14,805 nucleotides of DNA, taken from positions 1 to 14,805 of the forward strand of contig DATGXI010000189.1 in the NCBI GenBank assembly GCA_035299065.1, read 5' to 3'. The stretch is from DASPJQ01 sp035299065. Its GTDB lineage: Bacteria; Bacteroidota; Bacteroidia; Flavobacteriales_D; UBA2798. The notes beneath the pieces were generated by a model that was not told the DNA's origin, searched no databases, and saw only the letters and a list, made by a program, of their open reading frames with translations. Shown here in pieces: positions 7,261 through 14,563 of this stretch; the stretch's first letter is position 1; every line of letters begins with the position of its first letter. The translations under genes were made by a program, and so were the position numbers.

Positions 7261-8124
7261 ATGAGATCGGGCCACACATACCTGTTTTGGATTTTCAGTT
7301 TACAGTTTTCACTTGGTTTGGTTGGGTGTGGGCAAACTAAAAAAACAAATGGGAACGAAATTCCCGAAGGTTTCGTAAACATTCCAGCCGGTGAATACGA
7401 ACTGGGTGAAAAAGGCCATTACGTTAATCCGCACCACAAAACCAAAACGCCCGGTTTTTACATTTCAGCAACCGAAATCACCAACAAACAATTTGAGGCA
7501 TTCACAAAAGCCACAGGGTATAAAACCACAGCCGAACGTTTTCACAATGCCATGACATTTTATGTTGGGTTGGATGAATTTGAATGGTACAATGACACAA
7601 CAGCCAACTGGCAATATCCTTTCGGGATAAAAAACGAAGGCATTAAAAATAAAATGGACCATCCCGTAACCTGCATTAGTTTTTTAGACATAAAAAAATA
7701 CTGCGAATGGGCAAAGGTTCGCCTCCCAACGCTGGATGAATGGGAAATTGCCTGCCGTGCAGGAACAGAAGGAAAACATTTTTTTAAAGGTGATTCAACC
7801 CATGTACCCGAATATGCCAACATATGGCTAAGCCGCAGGCACAGTGAAGCAAATGTACACGATGATTATTTATTTACATCGCCTGTAAAAAAATTTAAGC
7901 CCAATGCCTGGGGATTGTATGATATGTACGGGAATTGTTTTGAGTTTTGTGCTGACAGGGCCAAGCCCTACAAAGACAAGAAAAATTTAGCCTGTGCACG
8001 TGGCGGCTCCTGGTGGTGCTCTAAAAATTCATGCAACTTTTTTAATTCGGTTGACATAGGACGGGTTGATCAGTTTGCCAGCTTTTCCAACCAGGGGTTT
8101 AGGGTTGTTTTAGATTTAAAATGA
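7261..8124 (+). CDS. FGE/SUMF1-fold lipoprotein with conserved Cys pair
   Basis: A 287-residue lipoprotein of the formylglycine-generating-enzyme (FGE-sulfatase, PF03781) fold. I chose the ATG 2 bp after the previous stop over an overlapping TTG. The lipobox is LVGC (Cys23). Family blocks are present in order: FVNIPAGEYELGE (38-50), PGFYISATEITNKQFEAF (64-81), HPVTCISFLDIKKYCEWA (134-151), RLPTLDEWEIACRAGT (154-169), NAWGLYDMYGNCFEFC (215-230), RGGSWWCSKNSC (247-258) and NQGFRV (277-282). Cys253 and Cys258 match the spacing of the two catalytic Cys of true FGE, which bind copper and oxidise a substrate Cys to formylglycine. Most non-enzymatic homologues lack this pair. The usual Arg-rich stretch after the second Cys is changed to NFFNSVDIGR. 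No CxPxR target occurs in the five upstream lipoproteins. It could be an enzyme or a binding/scaffold protein of the GldJ/GldK kind. Confidence 0.88.
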   Translation: MRSGHTYLFWIFSLQFSLGLVGCGQTKKTNGNEIPEGFVNIPAGEYELGEKGHYVNPHHKTKTPGFYISATEITNKQFEAFTKATGYKTTAERFHNAMTFYVGLDEFEWYNDTTANWQYPFGIKNEGIKNKMDHPVTCISFLDIKKYCEWAKVRLPTLDEWEIACRAGTEGKHFFKGDSTHVPEYANIWLSRRHSEANVHDDYLFTSPVKKFKPNAWGLYDMYGNCFEFCADRAKPYKDKKNLACARGGSWWCSKNSCNFFNSVDIGRVDQFASFSNQGFRVVLDLK

Positions 8125-8377
8125 TCAACGTACAATTATCAATCAGAGGAGGTTTAAAGCAGTGACTCTGATAAGCCTGAAACCGTTCTGGTAACATCCG
8201 GATTTTTTTTAATCTGTTAAATAAAAAATGAATCTATCCTACAATCTAATAGGAATAAAGTTTTAATTGGGATTGAAGCAGGTTAAGGCCACGTTGTTCA
8301 ATGCTCCTCACGTCTTGTTTTTTTAAGCTATTCGCTTGTAAGGTTTCGCAAAATTGAAGTTGTACATTGTTAATTGA
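8125..8377. other. Gap between convergent genes
   Basis: This gap separates the convergent FGE-like and haem-protein genes. Apart from a weak terminator (8187-8210) I see no feature. The two stop codons lie in an inverted AATGATCAA context (8120-8128 and 8374-8382), probably by chance. Confidence 0.5.
8187..8210 (+). terminator. Probable terminator of the lipoprotein operon
   Basis: A short stem TCTGG (8187-8191) with CCGGA (8198-8202), including one G-T pair, a 6-nt loop, and eight T (8203-8210). The stem is weak, but position and T-run fit an operon end. Confidence 0.5.
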
Positions 8378-8845
8378 TCATTCCTCTACAGTGTCTATTT
8401 TACCCATCTCCGTCCTGGCCCATTCAACCAAAATTCTTTTCTGGTTTTCATCAAGGCTACCGTGTGTCCATGTATATGATTTGAGCGGCATTTCACCCTC
8501 TTCTATCATTTCCATGCACTCTTCCAGTTTATGCGCCTGCCTTCCGGGTTCATATGTTTTGAATTCTGAAAAATTCAATTCGTCTTTCCCTTCATCAACA
8601 TGGTCCTGCATCCACCAGCCTATGGGTTGAATGTTGGTGTACCACGGGTAAGTTGTGCCGTTTGAATGACAATCATAACACATATCCTGTAAAATGAGCT
8701 CAACATTTTCAGGAACATTTACAACCTTTGTCAAATCATTTTCACCATGAACCCGGCCGTTGTTGCGTGTTGGGCGTATAAACTGTATAATTACAAATGC
8801 CAGCAATAAGCACCTGAATGTCCATTTCAATATAGTCTTAAACAT
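8378..8845 (-). CDS. Membrane-anchored haem-binding domain protein (c-type)
   Basis: A 155-residue protein with one N-terminal membrane segment (about 7-23, WTFRCLLLAFVIIQF) and an exported domain carrying the c-type haem motif C56-Y-D-C59-H60. The surrounding pattern (EVELILQ-like helix, CYDCHSN, YPWYTNIQPIGWW, HVDEGKDELNFSEF, EMPLKSYTWTH) matches the Bacteroidota 'haem-binding domain' family (Haem_bd, PF14376). Met119 in EMP could be the distal ligand. These small monohaem proteins are thought to act in electron transfer or haem handling outside the cytoplasm; no partner is visible here. I start at the ATG complementary to 8843-8845: the frame stays open upstream to 9073, but that part overlaps the divergent S4 gene and has no family match. 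Confidence 0.9.
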   Translation of the reverse strand: MFKTILKWTFRCLLLAFVIIQFIRPTRNNGRVHGENDLTKVVNVPENVELILQDMCYDCHSNGTTYPWYTNIQPIGWWMQDHVDEGKDELNFSEFKTYEPGRQAHKLEECMEMIEEGEMPLKSYTWTHGSLDENQKRILVEWARTEMGKIDTVEE

Positions 8846-8891
8846 AGTTATTAAATAAAGTGTAAATTTAGATCGAAATAAAAAAGGTACA
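8846..8891. promoter_or_regulatory. Short divergent promoter region with symmetric -7-like box
   Basis: Only 46 bp separate the divergent haem-protein and S4 starts, so both promoters must overlap here or lie inside the genes. The perfect palindrome TAAATTTA at 8863-8870 is 7 of 8 to TAnnTTTG on either strand, and lies 17 and 21 bp from the two start codons. Confidence 0.35.
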
Positions 8892-9293
8892 ATGCGTCTT
8901 GATAAGTTTTTATGGTGTGTACGATTGTTCAAAACACGGGCCGATGCTTCAAAAGCCTGTAGTGAAAACAAGGTAATGATGCATGAAACAGCGGCAAAAC
9001 CGGGCCGTGAAGTGAAGGTTGACGATATTTTTATACTCAAAAAAGGAAGCCTGCGGTTTACATACACCATCATGGAAATTCCAAAATCAAGGGTTGGGGC
9101 AAAACTGGTTGAAACCTATTTAACCGACATTACCCCCCCGGCCGATGCCGAAAAAAACAAAACCATATTACTTTCAAAAAAGGACAATTTTAACGAAGGC
9201 GGAAGACCTACCAAAGTAGAAAGACGAAAGCTGGATAAATGGACCGACCAGGTGTATGGGTTGGCGGACAAGAAGAAGAGAAGTAAGAAGTAA
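8892..9293 (+). CDS. S4-domain RNA-binding protein, Hsp15 family
   Basis: A 133-residue protein with an N-terminal S4 RNA-binding domain (MRLDKFLWCVRLFKTRADASKAC, about 1-60, with the conserved RLDKFLW start and the KPGREVKVDD turn). A basic tail containing NEGGRPTKVERRKLDKW (100-117) follows, as in Hsp15/HslR proteins. E. coli Hsp15 binds stalled 50S subunits that carry a nascent peptidyl-tRNA and helps recycle them. The same role is likely but not certain here. The last residues (KKKRSKK) are encoded inside a 7-bp tandem repeat that continues past the stop, so the exact C-terminus may be a product of the repeat. Divergent from the haem-protein gene. Confidence 0.9.
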   Translation: MRLDKFLWCVRLFKTRADASKACSENKVMMHETAAKPGREVKVDDIFILKKGSLRFTYTIMEIPKSRVGAKLVETYLTDITPPADAEKNKTILLSKKDNFNEGGRPTKVERRKLDKWTDQVYGLADKKKRSKK

Positions 9294-9305
9294 GAAGTAG
9301 GCAGC
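9279..9305 (+). repeat. 7-bp tandem repeat over the S4 gene stop
   Basis: About three and a half copies of a 7-bp unit (AGAAGTA) run across the stop codon at 9291-9293 and decay into GGCAGCGGCAG. The array supplies the last codons of the S4 protein. Confidence 0.7.
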
Positions 9306-9746
9306 GGCAGTCGGGTGCGGGTGCGACTTACAAACGTGTTAAAAGAGTGTAACGTAAAGCTGTTTACAATAAACTCACATCACACTTTCTATATTTTAAT
9401 CAAGCATAATATTTTCTATCCACACCCCTTTTACGTTCTTGTGGACATGCTCGCACGCCTGCTACTACTCGCCACTGCGGCTGTTTATTTAAAGTCACAC
9501 CCACATATCAAATCATGTTGATCACACCCATGCCTTACTGCCGCAACCTCCTATTACCCATTTTTATTTAACTGATTTTGCGTTTTTTACAAAATATTTT
9601 TAGTCCTTATGGAGACCTTTTCCTATTTTGTCCATTAATGGGTATAAGGCTTATTATACTGACGAGGCAACGAATTAAACAAAGCTTTTATTGCACTTAC
9701 GGCCTGTCAGCATAAAGCCAACTAATTATTAATAAGAAGGCTTTAA
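9294..9746. other. Gap before the sigma factor gene
   Basis: This 453-bp gap contains the end of the 7-bp array and no credible gene or clear terminator. Near the sigma gene are the palindrome CCATTAATGG (9632-9641) and, directly after it, an inverted repeat GTATAA/TTATAC (9642-9659). They could be an operator or leader structure for the sigma gene. No convincing TAnnTTTG promoter is seen. Confidence 0.45.
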
Positions 9747-10304
9747 ATGACCGATCACGACATCATCAAACTCATTCAGGAACAAAAGCACAGCAAAGCT
9801 TTCACGCGTCTGTACCGTTATTTTAATCCCATACAAAAATTAATTCTTGCCCGCGGGGGCAGTAAGGACGATGCATTGGATGTTTACCAGGATGCGTTGG
9901 TTGTGTTGTGCAAACGAGTATGCGAACCGGGGTTTACATTAACCGCATCATTGGATACATACTTATATAGTGTATCGCGGTTTTTGTGGAACGATGAATT
10001 AAAAAGAAGAGGGAAAATGCATGAACAGGAAATAACGGAACGCACAGAGCTTGCCGAAGAAGAAATAACCGAATGGGTGAACGATGAAGAGAAAATTGGT
10101 TTGGCGCAAACTGTACTGGAAAAATTAGGCGCGCGTTGCCTGAAACTCTTGCAAATGTTCTATACCGAGAACAAAAGCATGAAAGACATTGCACGCAAAA
10201 TGGAATTTACCAGCGAAAATGTTGCCAAAAACCAAAAGTACAAGTGTCTTGAACGTGCAAAAAACATGTTGAAGGAGTCTGAATTAAAAGCGGCTAAATT
10301 TTAA
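9747..10304 (+). CDS. ECF-type RNA polymerase sigma factor
   Basis: A 185-residue sigma-70 family protein with only regions 2 and 4. Region 2 (about 19-88) contains DDALDVYQDALVVLCKRV (41-58) and the helix SLDTYLYSVSRFLWNDELKRR (68-88). Region 4 (about 118-175) contains a helix-turn-helix: LLQMFYTENKSMKDIARKM, then ENVAKNQKYKCLERAK. The sequence ENVAxxQKxKCLERxK is typical of a Bacteroidota ECF group. It would direct RNA polymerase to a small regulon when released from an anti-sigma factor. The next real gene, about 690 bp downstream on the same strand, has an anti-sigma-like N-terminus and is the likely partner. The short dyads upstream could be regulatory. The ATG at 9747 gives a full-length family match. 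Confidence 0.94.
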   Translation: MTDHDIIKLIQEQKHSKAFTRLYRYFNPIQKLILARGGSKDDALDVYQDALVVLCKRVCEPGFTLTASLDTYLYSVSRFLWNDELKRRGKMHEQEITERTELAEEEITEWVNDEEKIGLAQTVLEKLGARCLKLLQMFYTENKSMKDIARKMEFTSENVAKNQKYKCLERAKNMLKESELKAAKF

Positions 10305-10330
10305 ACAAAGAATTCAATGCAGAAAACGGC

Positions 10331-10360
10331 CACAGATAACACAGATAAGCACAGATTGAA
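10331..10360. repeat. 9-bp-period array (ACAGAT type)
   Basis: Three tandem copies of a 9-bp unit, ACAGATAAC, ACAGATAAG and ACAGATTG, lie 26 bp after the sigma gene. They are of the same periodic kind as the arms at 942-1088. Confidence 0.65.
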
Positions 10361-10457
10361 TTATTCGCGCCTGTTCGACCATGCCAACCGTAGGAATGAA
10401 GGCAGGTCTGCGGGAAACAAAAACCTTGCTGTAGTTGGGTCTTTGCGCGAATTTTCA

Positions 10458-10490
10458 ACCACAAAGACACAAAGATACGAAGATTCACAA
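10458..10490. repeat. 8-bp-period array (ACAAAGAC type)
   Basis: Tandem 8-bp units ACAAAGAC, ACAAAGAT, ACGAAGAT after a leading ACC, directly before the 168-bp tandem repeat. It is a different base motif with the same short-period style. Confidence 0.65.
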
Positions 10491-10496
10491 ATCACA

Positions 10497-10972
10497 CTCC
10501 GCGCCTCTGCACCTCTGCGAGCATTTAAAAACAATCTGCGGGATCAGCGAGATCTGCGCGCCATAAAAAGCGGTGTGGCCTTGCTCCATTGCCAGAGATT
10601 AAAAGTCTGCGTATTTCTGCGGTTTCTGCGTGACACCATGTTGCGTTTTTGCGAGACACTCCTTCTCCGCGCCTCTGCGCCTCTTCGAGCATTTAAAAAC
10701 AATCTGCGGGATCAGCGAGATCTGCGCGCCATAAAAAGCGGTGTGGCCTTGCTCCATTGCCAGAGATTAAAAGTCTGCGTATTTCTGCGGTTTCTGCGTG
10801 ACACCACGTTGCATTTTTGCGAGACACTCCTTCTCCGCGCCTCTGCGCCTCTGCGAGCTTTTAAAAACAATCTGCGGGATCAGCGAGATCTGCGCGCCAT
10901 AAAAAGTGGTGTGTCATTGCTCCGTTGTCAGAGATTAAAAGATCTGCGGGATCAGCGAGATCTGCGCGCCAT
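10497..10972. repeat. 168-bp tandem repeat built from short-period motifs
   Basis: Units start at 10497, 10665 and 10833. The first two differ at about four positions. The third is complete only to about 10941 and is followed by an extra copy of one 31-bp piece (10942-10972). Each unit contains sub-arrays: GCGCCTCT/GCACCTCT (8-bp period), ATCTGCGGG/ATCAGCGAG/ATCTGCGCG (9-bp), TCTGCGTAT-type (9-10-bp) and TTGCGTTTT/TGCGAGAC (9-bp). Because 168 is a multiple of three and no stop occurs in one frame, an apparent ORF (10317-11009) spans the array with a 56-residue repeat. I do not regard it as a gene. The array separates the sigma gene from its likely partner. Confidence 0.9.
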
Positions 10973-10993
10973 TAAAACCAAAACCCATTGGCC

Positions 10994-13900
10994 ATGCGTA
11001 ATGAATTAACCAACATAGAACGAATTGAGCGGTATTTACGAAATGAACTATCGCCAACAGAACATGCAGCTTTTGAGAGCGAATTAAAAACAAATTCAAA
11101 ACTAGGTGAGGAGGTACGCTTGCAAAAAGACATACTCAAAGGAATTGAAAGCATAGCGCTTAAATCCATGGCTAAAAAAGCCTATAAAAAATACACCTTA
11201 GGAAAAGGGTTTAAAAAATGGGGGCTTATAGGAGGCGGAACACTTCTGGTATTTGCCGCTTCGTATTTTGCCCTAAATTATTTCAATTCATCAGCTTTAG
11301 ACAACAAACCCGAGGTCACCTATGAATTACCGGAGCTAAATGAAAACGGAGAAAAAGTGTGGGCCGATGCTGATAAGTACCTACCCTATCAAAAATTCAC
11401 CTTAAACGCCCAGCAGGATACCGTAATTGAAACACAGGATGGAATTGTAATGGCTGTACCTGCAAATTGTTTTTTAGGTCCCGATGGAAAACCCGTGCAG
11501 GGTGAAATTACACTCGAAGTAAAAGAAGCCATTGAAGCAAATGATATTTTAAAAGCCGGATTGAATACAAAGTCGGGCGATAAATTATTGGAAACAGGCG
11601 GTATGTTTTATGTGAATGCTCGGCAGAATGATAAATCATTAACCATTGATCCTGCAAAAGGCGTATACACCCAAATACCAACCGATGAAATAAAACCAGG
11701 TATGCAATTGTTTGAAGGCAAGCGTATGGGCGATGGCACCATTGACTGGGTAGCCCCAAAACCAATGGAGAAATTTTTGGTACCGGTTGATATTGGCAGT
11801 TTGAATTTTTATCCGCCAAACTATGAAGATACCCTTGCGAGTTTAAAGGGGAAAAAGGATAAAATGTATAAGGATAGTTTGTATTATTCGTATGCGAGGT
11901 TGTTTGAGCATGAGGTGTGGAAACAGGTTGATTTGGATGAAATAGAAGAAATACCAGCAAAACCTACGAATACTGTTATTGCAAATAAAAAAGAGATTGA
12001 TACTTGTTGTGCTGAGGACCCAACATTATCAGGTAATGAAGTAAAAAAACGAGAAGGCGATGACATAAAACCTTTTGCTGATAAAATCAAAGTTCGTTTG
12101 AAACAAGGACGATATAAAGATCTGGGGGCCGATGTATTATGGGTATTAGAAAGGGAACAAATAGCTTTGCATGGTCCCATGAAAGAAATCACCACCACCT
12201 CGGGCACCTATGCAGGTATCGTGTTTAAAATTCGCATTGAAGACTTAACCCCGAATGAATTTCAGGTAGCGTTGGGTAAATTAAAAACAGCTTACCCCGA
12301 AAAAACACATCATGTGGCCTGGAATGGTTCGTATGGCAATACCGGTTCGTTTGAGGTGACTGTTTATAAACGTAAGCCGGGGAACAGTAAAAATGTATTT
12401 ATTTCAGGAGAATTGTTGTTCAAACAAAATTGTGCAAGTTGTCACCATCCTACTCAAATTATGGTTGGTCCGGCACTAAAAGGGTCACGCAACAGGTGGT
12501 TGGAAGGAGGAGCAGGTGCTGAAGGAATTTATGCATGGATAAATGATCCGGCAAATACAGCAAAAAAAATCCCTTATGCAAAAAAACTGAAGAATGATTA
12601 CGATAGTAAAGGTACTCCCATTATGTCGGCACAAAAGCTTTCAATAGAAGAAATTGATGCGATTTTGGATTACGTAGAAAATGCTCCTCCTGATGGCATT
12701 AACCCTTCCCGAATCAAATCCATTTGGGACAATAAATTTAAAGGGACCTTAATAGCCACCAAAGAGTTTGAAGAGCGTTTACAATTCATACACACCACCT
12801 GCCGCGAGGATTTACTGAATATGTATGTAAACAACCTGGATAAAAAAATGTGTACGGTGGATTCAATGGCTTTTAAAGCATCGGGTTTGCAGCAATTCAT
12901 GGACTTTGCTTCGCGGGCCGATGGACGGGTGAAGAACGGTGAACGCCACCTGGAAAAACTTCGCAAATACTATGAAGAAAAAACAAAACTATATACACAG
13001 GCTGTTTTAAAAACCGAAAAGGAATTTTGGGATAAAAACCAGGAACAAATTGAAAAGGTTATTGAAGAAAAAGGAAAACTGGCTGAGGCCGATCTAAAAC
13101 GCAATGCCGATAATTTCAAAAAAGAATTGCAGCTGAACATGGATGAGGCATACCGTCAGTTAGGCAAGGAGAAGCCATCACCAATACCATTGCGCGGAAA
13201 AACATATACTGCAAATGTCACATCAACCGGTTGGAAAAATGTAGATGCCTATGTGTTGGCATCAACCCTAACCCGCACCACCATGGACTATACCGATCCA
13301 GAAACAGGCAAAAAAGCGGTAATAAAATACGAAGAGTTAACCGCCACTGTTGCCGGTTTTAAATCCTACGACCGTGTGTTTGCTTATTTGATTCCTGATC
13401 AATTGTCAAGTTATATGCGCATGGAAGGCAAGGACGGTGTATTCAAAGAAAAACTCAATGAATTCATAGGGTATCAATTGGTGGTTGTGGGTTATAAAGG
13501 TCAGGATCCGTATTACAACATTGTGGGTGAGGTTAAAAAAGGGAATTACACCAACATTGTTTTAACCAAAACCGAAAGCAGTAAACTGGACCGTGAGCTT
13601 GCAAAAATAAAAGGGCCAGGCGGTAAAAAACAAAGCCTGGTTGATGAATTGGCTGTACATTATTTGGAAAACAAAGAAGTTGCCCGCCAGAAAAAAGTAA
13701 AGGATATGGTACAGTTCAGGGAACGCATACAAAAAGTTATTTTTCCGTGCAGTGGAACCTATGCTGTTCCCGCAGCTGATACAACATCGGCTGCTTTATT
13801 AATGGATAAGCAAAGTGCTTCGTTAATATTACTCTTAAAAAAAAATAACCCGGAGCAAATTTCCGATATCATTCATTTGAAAACGCACAATCCATCCTCC

Positions 13901-14041
13901 TTTCCCAAAGGAGGTGGCCCAATGACACTAAGGTTTAAAGTGAAATTAATGGCCGGAGCAAACATCCGATATCAATCCATTGAAACCGCACAATCCATCC
14001 TCCTTTCCCAAAGGAGGTGGCCCAATGACACTAAGATTTAA
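10994..14041 (+). CDS. Putative anti-sigma membrane protein with cytochrome c domain
   Basis: A 1015-residue protein; I prefer the ATG at 10994 over an in-frame TTG at 10988. Residues 1-60 (IERYLRNELSPTEHAAFESEL) look like the cytoplasmic part of a Bacteroidota anti-sigma factor without zinc ligands. One membrane segment follows (about 76-97). The exported part has a beta-rich region (about 130-275; QDGIVMAVPANCFLGPDG, ETGGMFYVNA) of a kind common in exported Bacteroidota proteins. Then comes a class I cytochrome c domain (about 468-565) with C480-A-S-C483-H484 and likely distal Met544 in PIMSAQKLS. A long coiled-coil follows (about 645-725), then a second mixed domain to about 915. Roughly the last 65 residues come from interspersed repeats (from 13850), so the native C-terminus was probably altered. 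Likely partner of the ECF factor upstream; the haem would lie outside the cytoplasm, where cytochrome c is assembled. The anti-sigma role is inferred from sequence and position. Confidence 0.85.
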   Translation: MRNELTNIERIERYLRNELSPTEHAAFESELKTNSKLGEEVRLQKDILKGIESIALKSMAKKAYKKYTLGKGFKKWGLIGGGTLLVFAASYFALNYFNSSALDNKPEVTYELPELNENGEKVWADADKYLPYQKFTLNAQQDTVIETQDGIVMAVPANCFLGPDGKPVQGEITLEVKEAIEANDILKAGLNTKSGDKLLETGGMFYVNARQNDKSLTIDPAKGVYTQIPTDEIKPGMQLFEGKRMGDGTIDWVAPKPMEKFLVPVDIGSLNFYPPNYEDTLASLKGKKDKMYKDSLYYSYARLFEHEVWKQVDLDEIEEIPAKPTNTVIANKKEIDTCCAEDPTLSGNEVKKREGDDIKPFADKIKVRLKQGRYKDLGADVLWVLEREQIALHGPMKEITTTSGTYAGIVFKIRIEDLTPNEFQVALGKLKTAYPEKTHHVAWNGSYGNTGSFEVTVYKRKPGNSKNVFISGELLFKQNCASCHHPTQIMVGPALKGSRNRWLEGGAGAEGIYAWINDPANTAKKIPYAKKLKNDYDSKGTPIMSAQKLSIEEIDAILDYVENAPPDGINPSRIKSIWDNKFKGTLIATKEFEERLQFIHTTCREDLLNMYVNNLDKKMCTVDSMAFKASGLQQFMDFASRADGRVKNGERHLEKLRKYYEEKTKLYTQAVLKTEKEFWDKNQEQIEKVIEEKGKLAEADLKRNADNFKKELQLNMDEAYRQLGKEKPSPIPLRGKTYTANVTSTGWKNVDAYVLASTLTRTTMDYTDPETGKKAVIKYEELTATVAGFKSYDRVFAYLIPDQLSSYMRMEGKDGVFKEKLNEFIGYQLVVVGYKGQDPYYNIVGEVKKGNYTNIVLTKTESSKLDRELAKIKGPGGKKQSLVDELAVHYLENKEVARQKKVKDMVQFRERIQKVIFPCSGTYAVPAADTTSAALLMDKQSASLILLLKKNNPEQISDIIHLKTHNPSSFPKGGGPMTLRFKVKLMAGANIRYQSIETAQSILLSQRRWPNDTKI

Positions 14042-14055
14042 AGTGAAATTAATGG
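13850..14055. repeat. 103-bp repeat, two tandem copies
   Basis: Units start at 13850 and 13953, and a third begins at 14056 but breaks off at the DUF559 element. Each unit begins CCGGAGCAAA and CCGATATCA, then has a perfect hairpin CCTCCTTT-CCC-AAAGGAGG (13896-13914 and 13999-14017). It ends GTGAAATTAATGG. The copies lie inside the 3' end of the long membrane-protein gene and encode its last residues. Confidence 0.92.
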
Positions 14056-14536
14056 CCGGAGGATTCCGCGCCTACACCCTACCCAACTCAATTTGTTCAA
14101 CCTTGGCCATAAGCGCATCAACCACACGAGGCCGGTGAAACACCACTTCCTCCTCGGTATAACGTATAAACTGCAAGCCCATTTTTTCAAGAATCACCTG
14201 GCGTTTAGCATCACGAATAGCTACTTCAGGATTTAAATGATATTTACCGTCAACCTCAATAACAAGATTTAATGGCTTACAGTAAAAATCAACTATATAA
14301 TATTTCAAAGGTTTCTGCCGGTTAAATGTATACCCTTTAATTTTTCCTCCCTTAAGCACATTCCATAGTAACACCTCTCCCTTCGTCATGTTTTTTCGAA
14401 GGTCCCTTGAGAATTCTTTCAGGTTAATGTTATAAGGCAGGTAATACATGTATTTAAAAATAATAAACTGAAGGTAAAATGCCGGAGCTGTTGGTAAAAA
14501 AAAGTGAGTGGGCGCAGAATCCTCCGGCCATTAATT
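14047..14536. mobile_element. DUF559 gene bounded by inverted repeats
   Basis: AATTAATGGCCGGAGGATT at 14047-14065 recurs as an exact 19-bp inverted copy at 14518-14536, enclosing the DUF559 gene. The similarity extends outward for about 65 bp on each side and includes the hairpin and GGTGGCCCAA, with a diverged middle. The gene stop is only 7 bp inside the left repeat. No transposase or target-site duplication is visible. The unit looks like a small mobile or repeat-spreading element, by inference. Confidence 0.6.
14072..14449 (-). CDS. DUF559 (Vsr-like) endonuclease-fold protein
   Basis: A 125-residue protein, full length for DUF559 (PF04480), a family related to the very-short-patch-repair nuclease Vsr within the PD-(D/E)XK fold. 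Typical blocks are LRKNMTKGEVLLW (17-29, Glu25), YTFNRQKPLKYYIVDFYC (40-57, Asp54), LVIEVDGKYH (62-71, Glu65, Asp67, His71) and the C-terminal half DAKRQVILEKMGLQFIRYTEEEV. All expected catalytic acidic residues are present, so an active nuclease is plausible. It lies alone, opposite to the genes on its left, inside inverted copies of a repeat family. No methyltransferase or repair gene is adjacent, which argues against a plain Vsr role. The native activity of this family is poorly known. Confidence 0.9.
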   Translation of the reverse strand: MYYLPYNINLKEFSRDLRKNMTKGEVLLWNVLKGGKIKGYTFNRQKPLKYYIVDFYCKPLNLVIEVDGKYHLNPEVAIRDAKRQVILEKMGLQFIRYTEEEVVFHRPRVVDALMAKVEQIELGRV

Positions 14537-14563
14537 GTTTTTTAATTGAATATCGTTGGGCCA

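Noticed and set aside
8846..9073. N-terminal extension of the haem-protein frame
   Set aside because: It overlaps the well-supported S4 gene on the opposite strand. The family match and membrane segment start at the ATG complementary to 8843-8845.
10317..11009. 230-codon open frame with a 56-residue repeated peptide
   Set aside because: It is created by the 168-bp tandem repeat (a multiple of three) and short-period motifs. It starts in a 9-bp array and ends inside the next gene, with no protein-like core.
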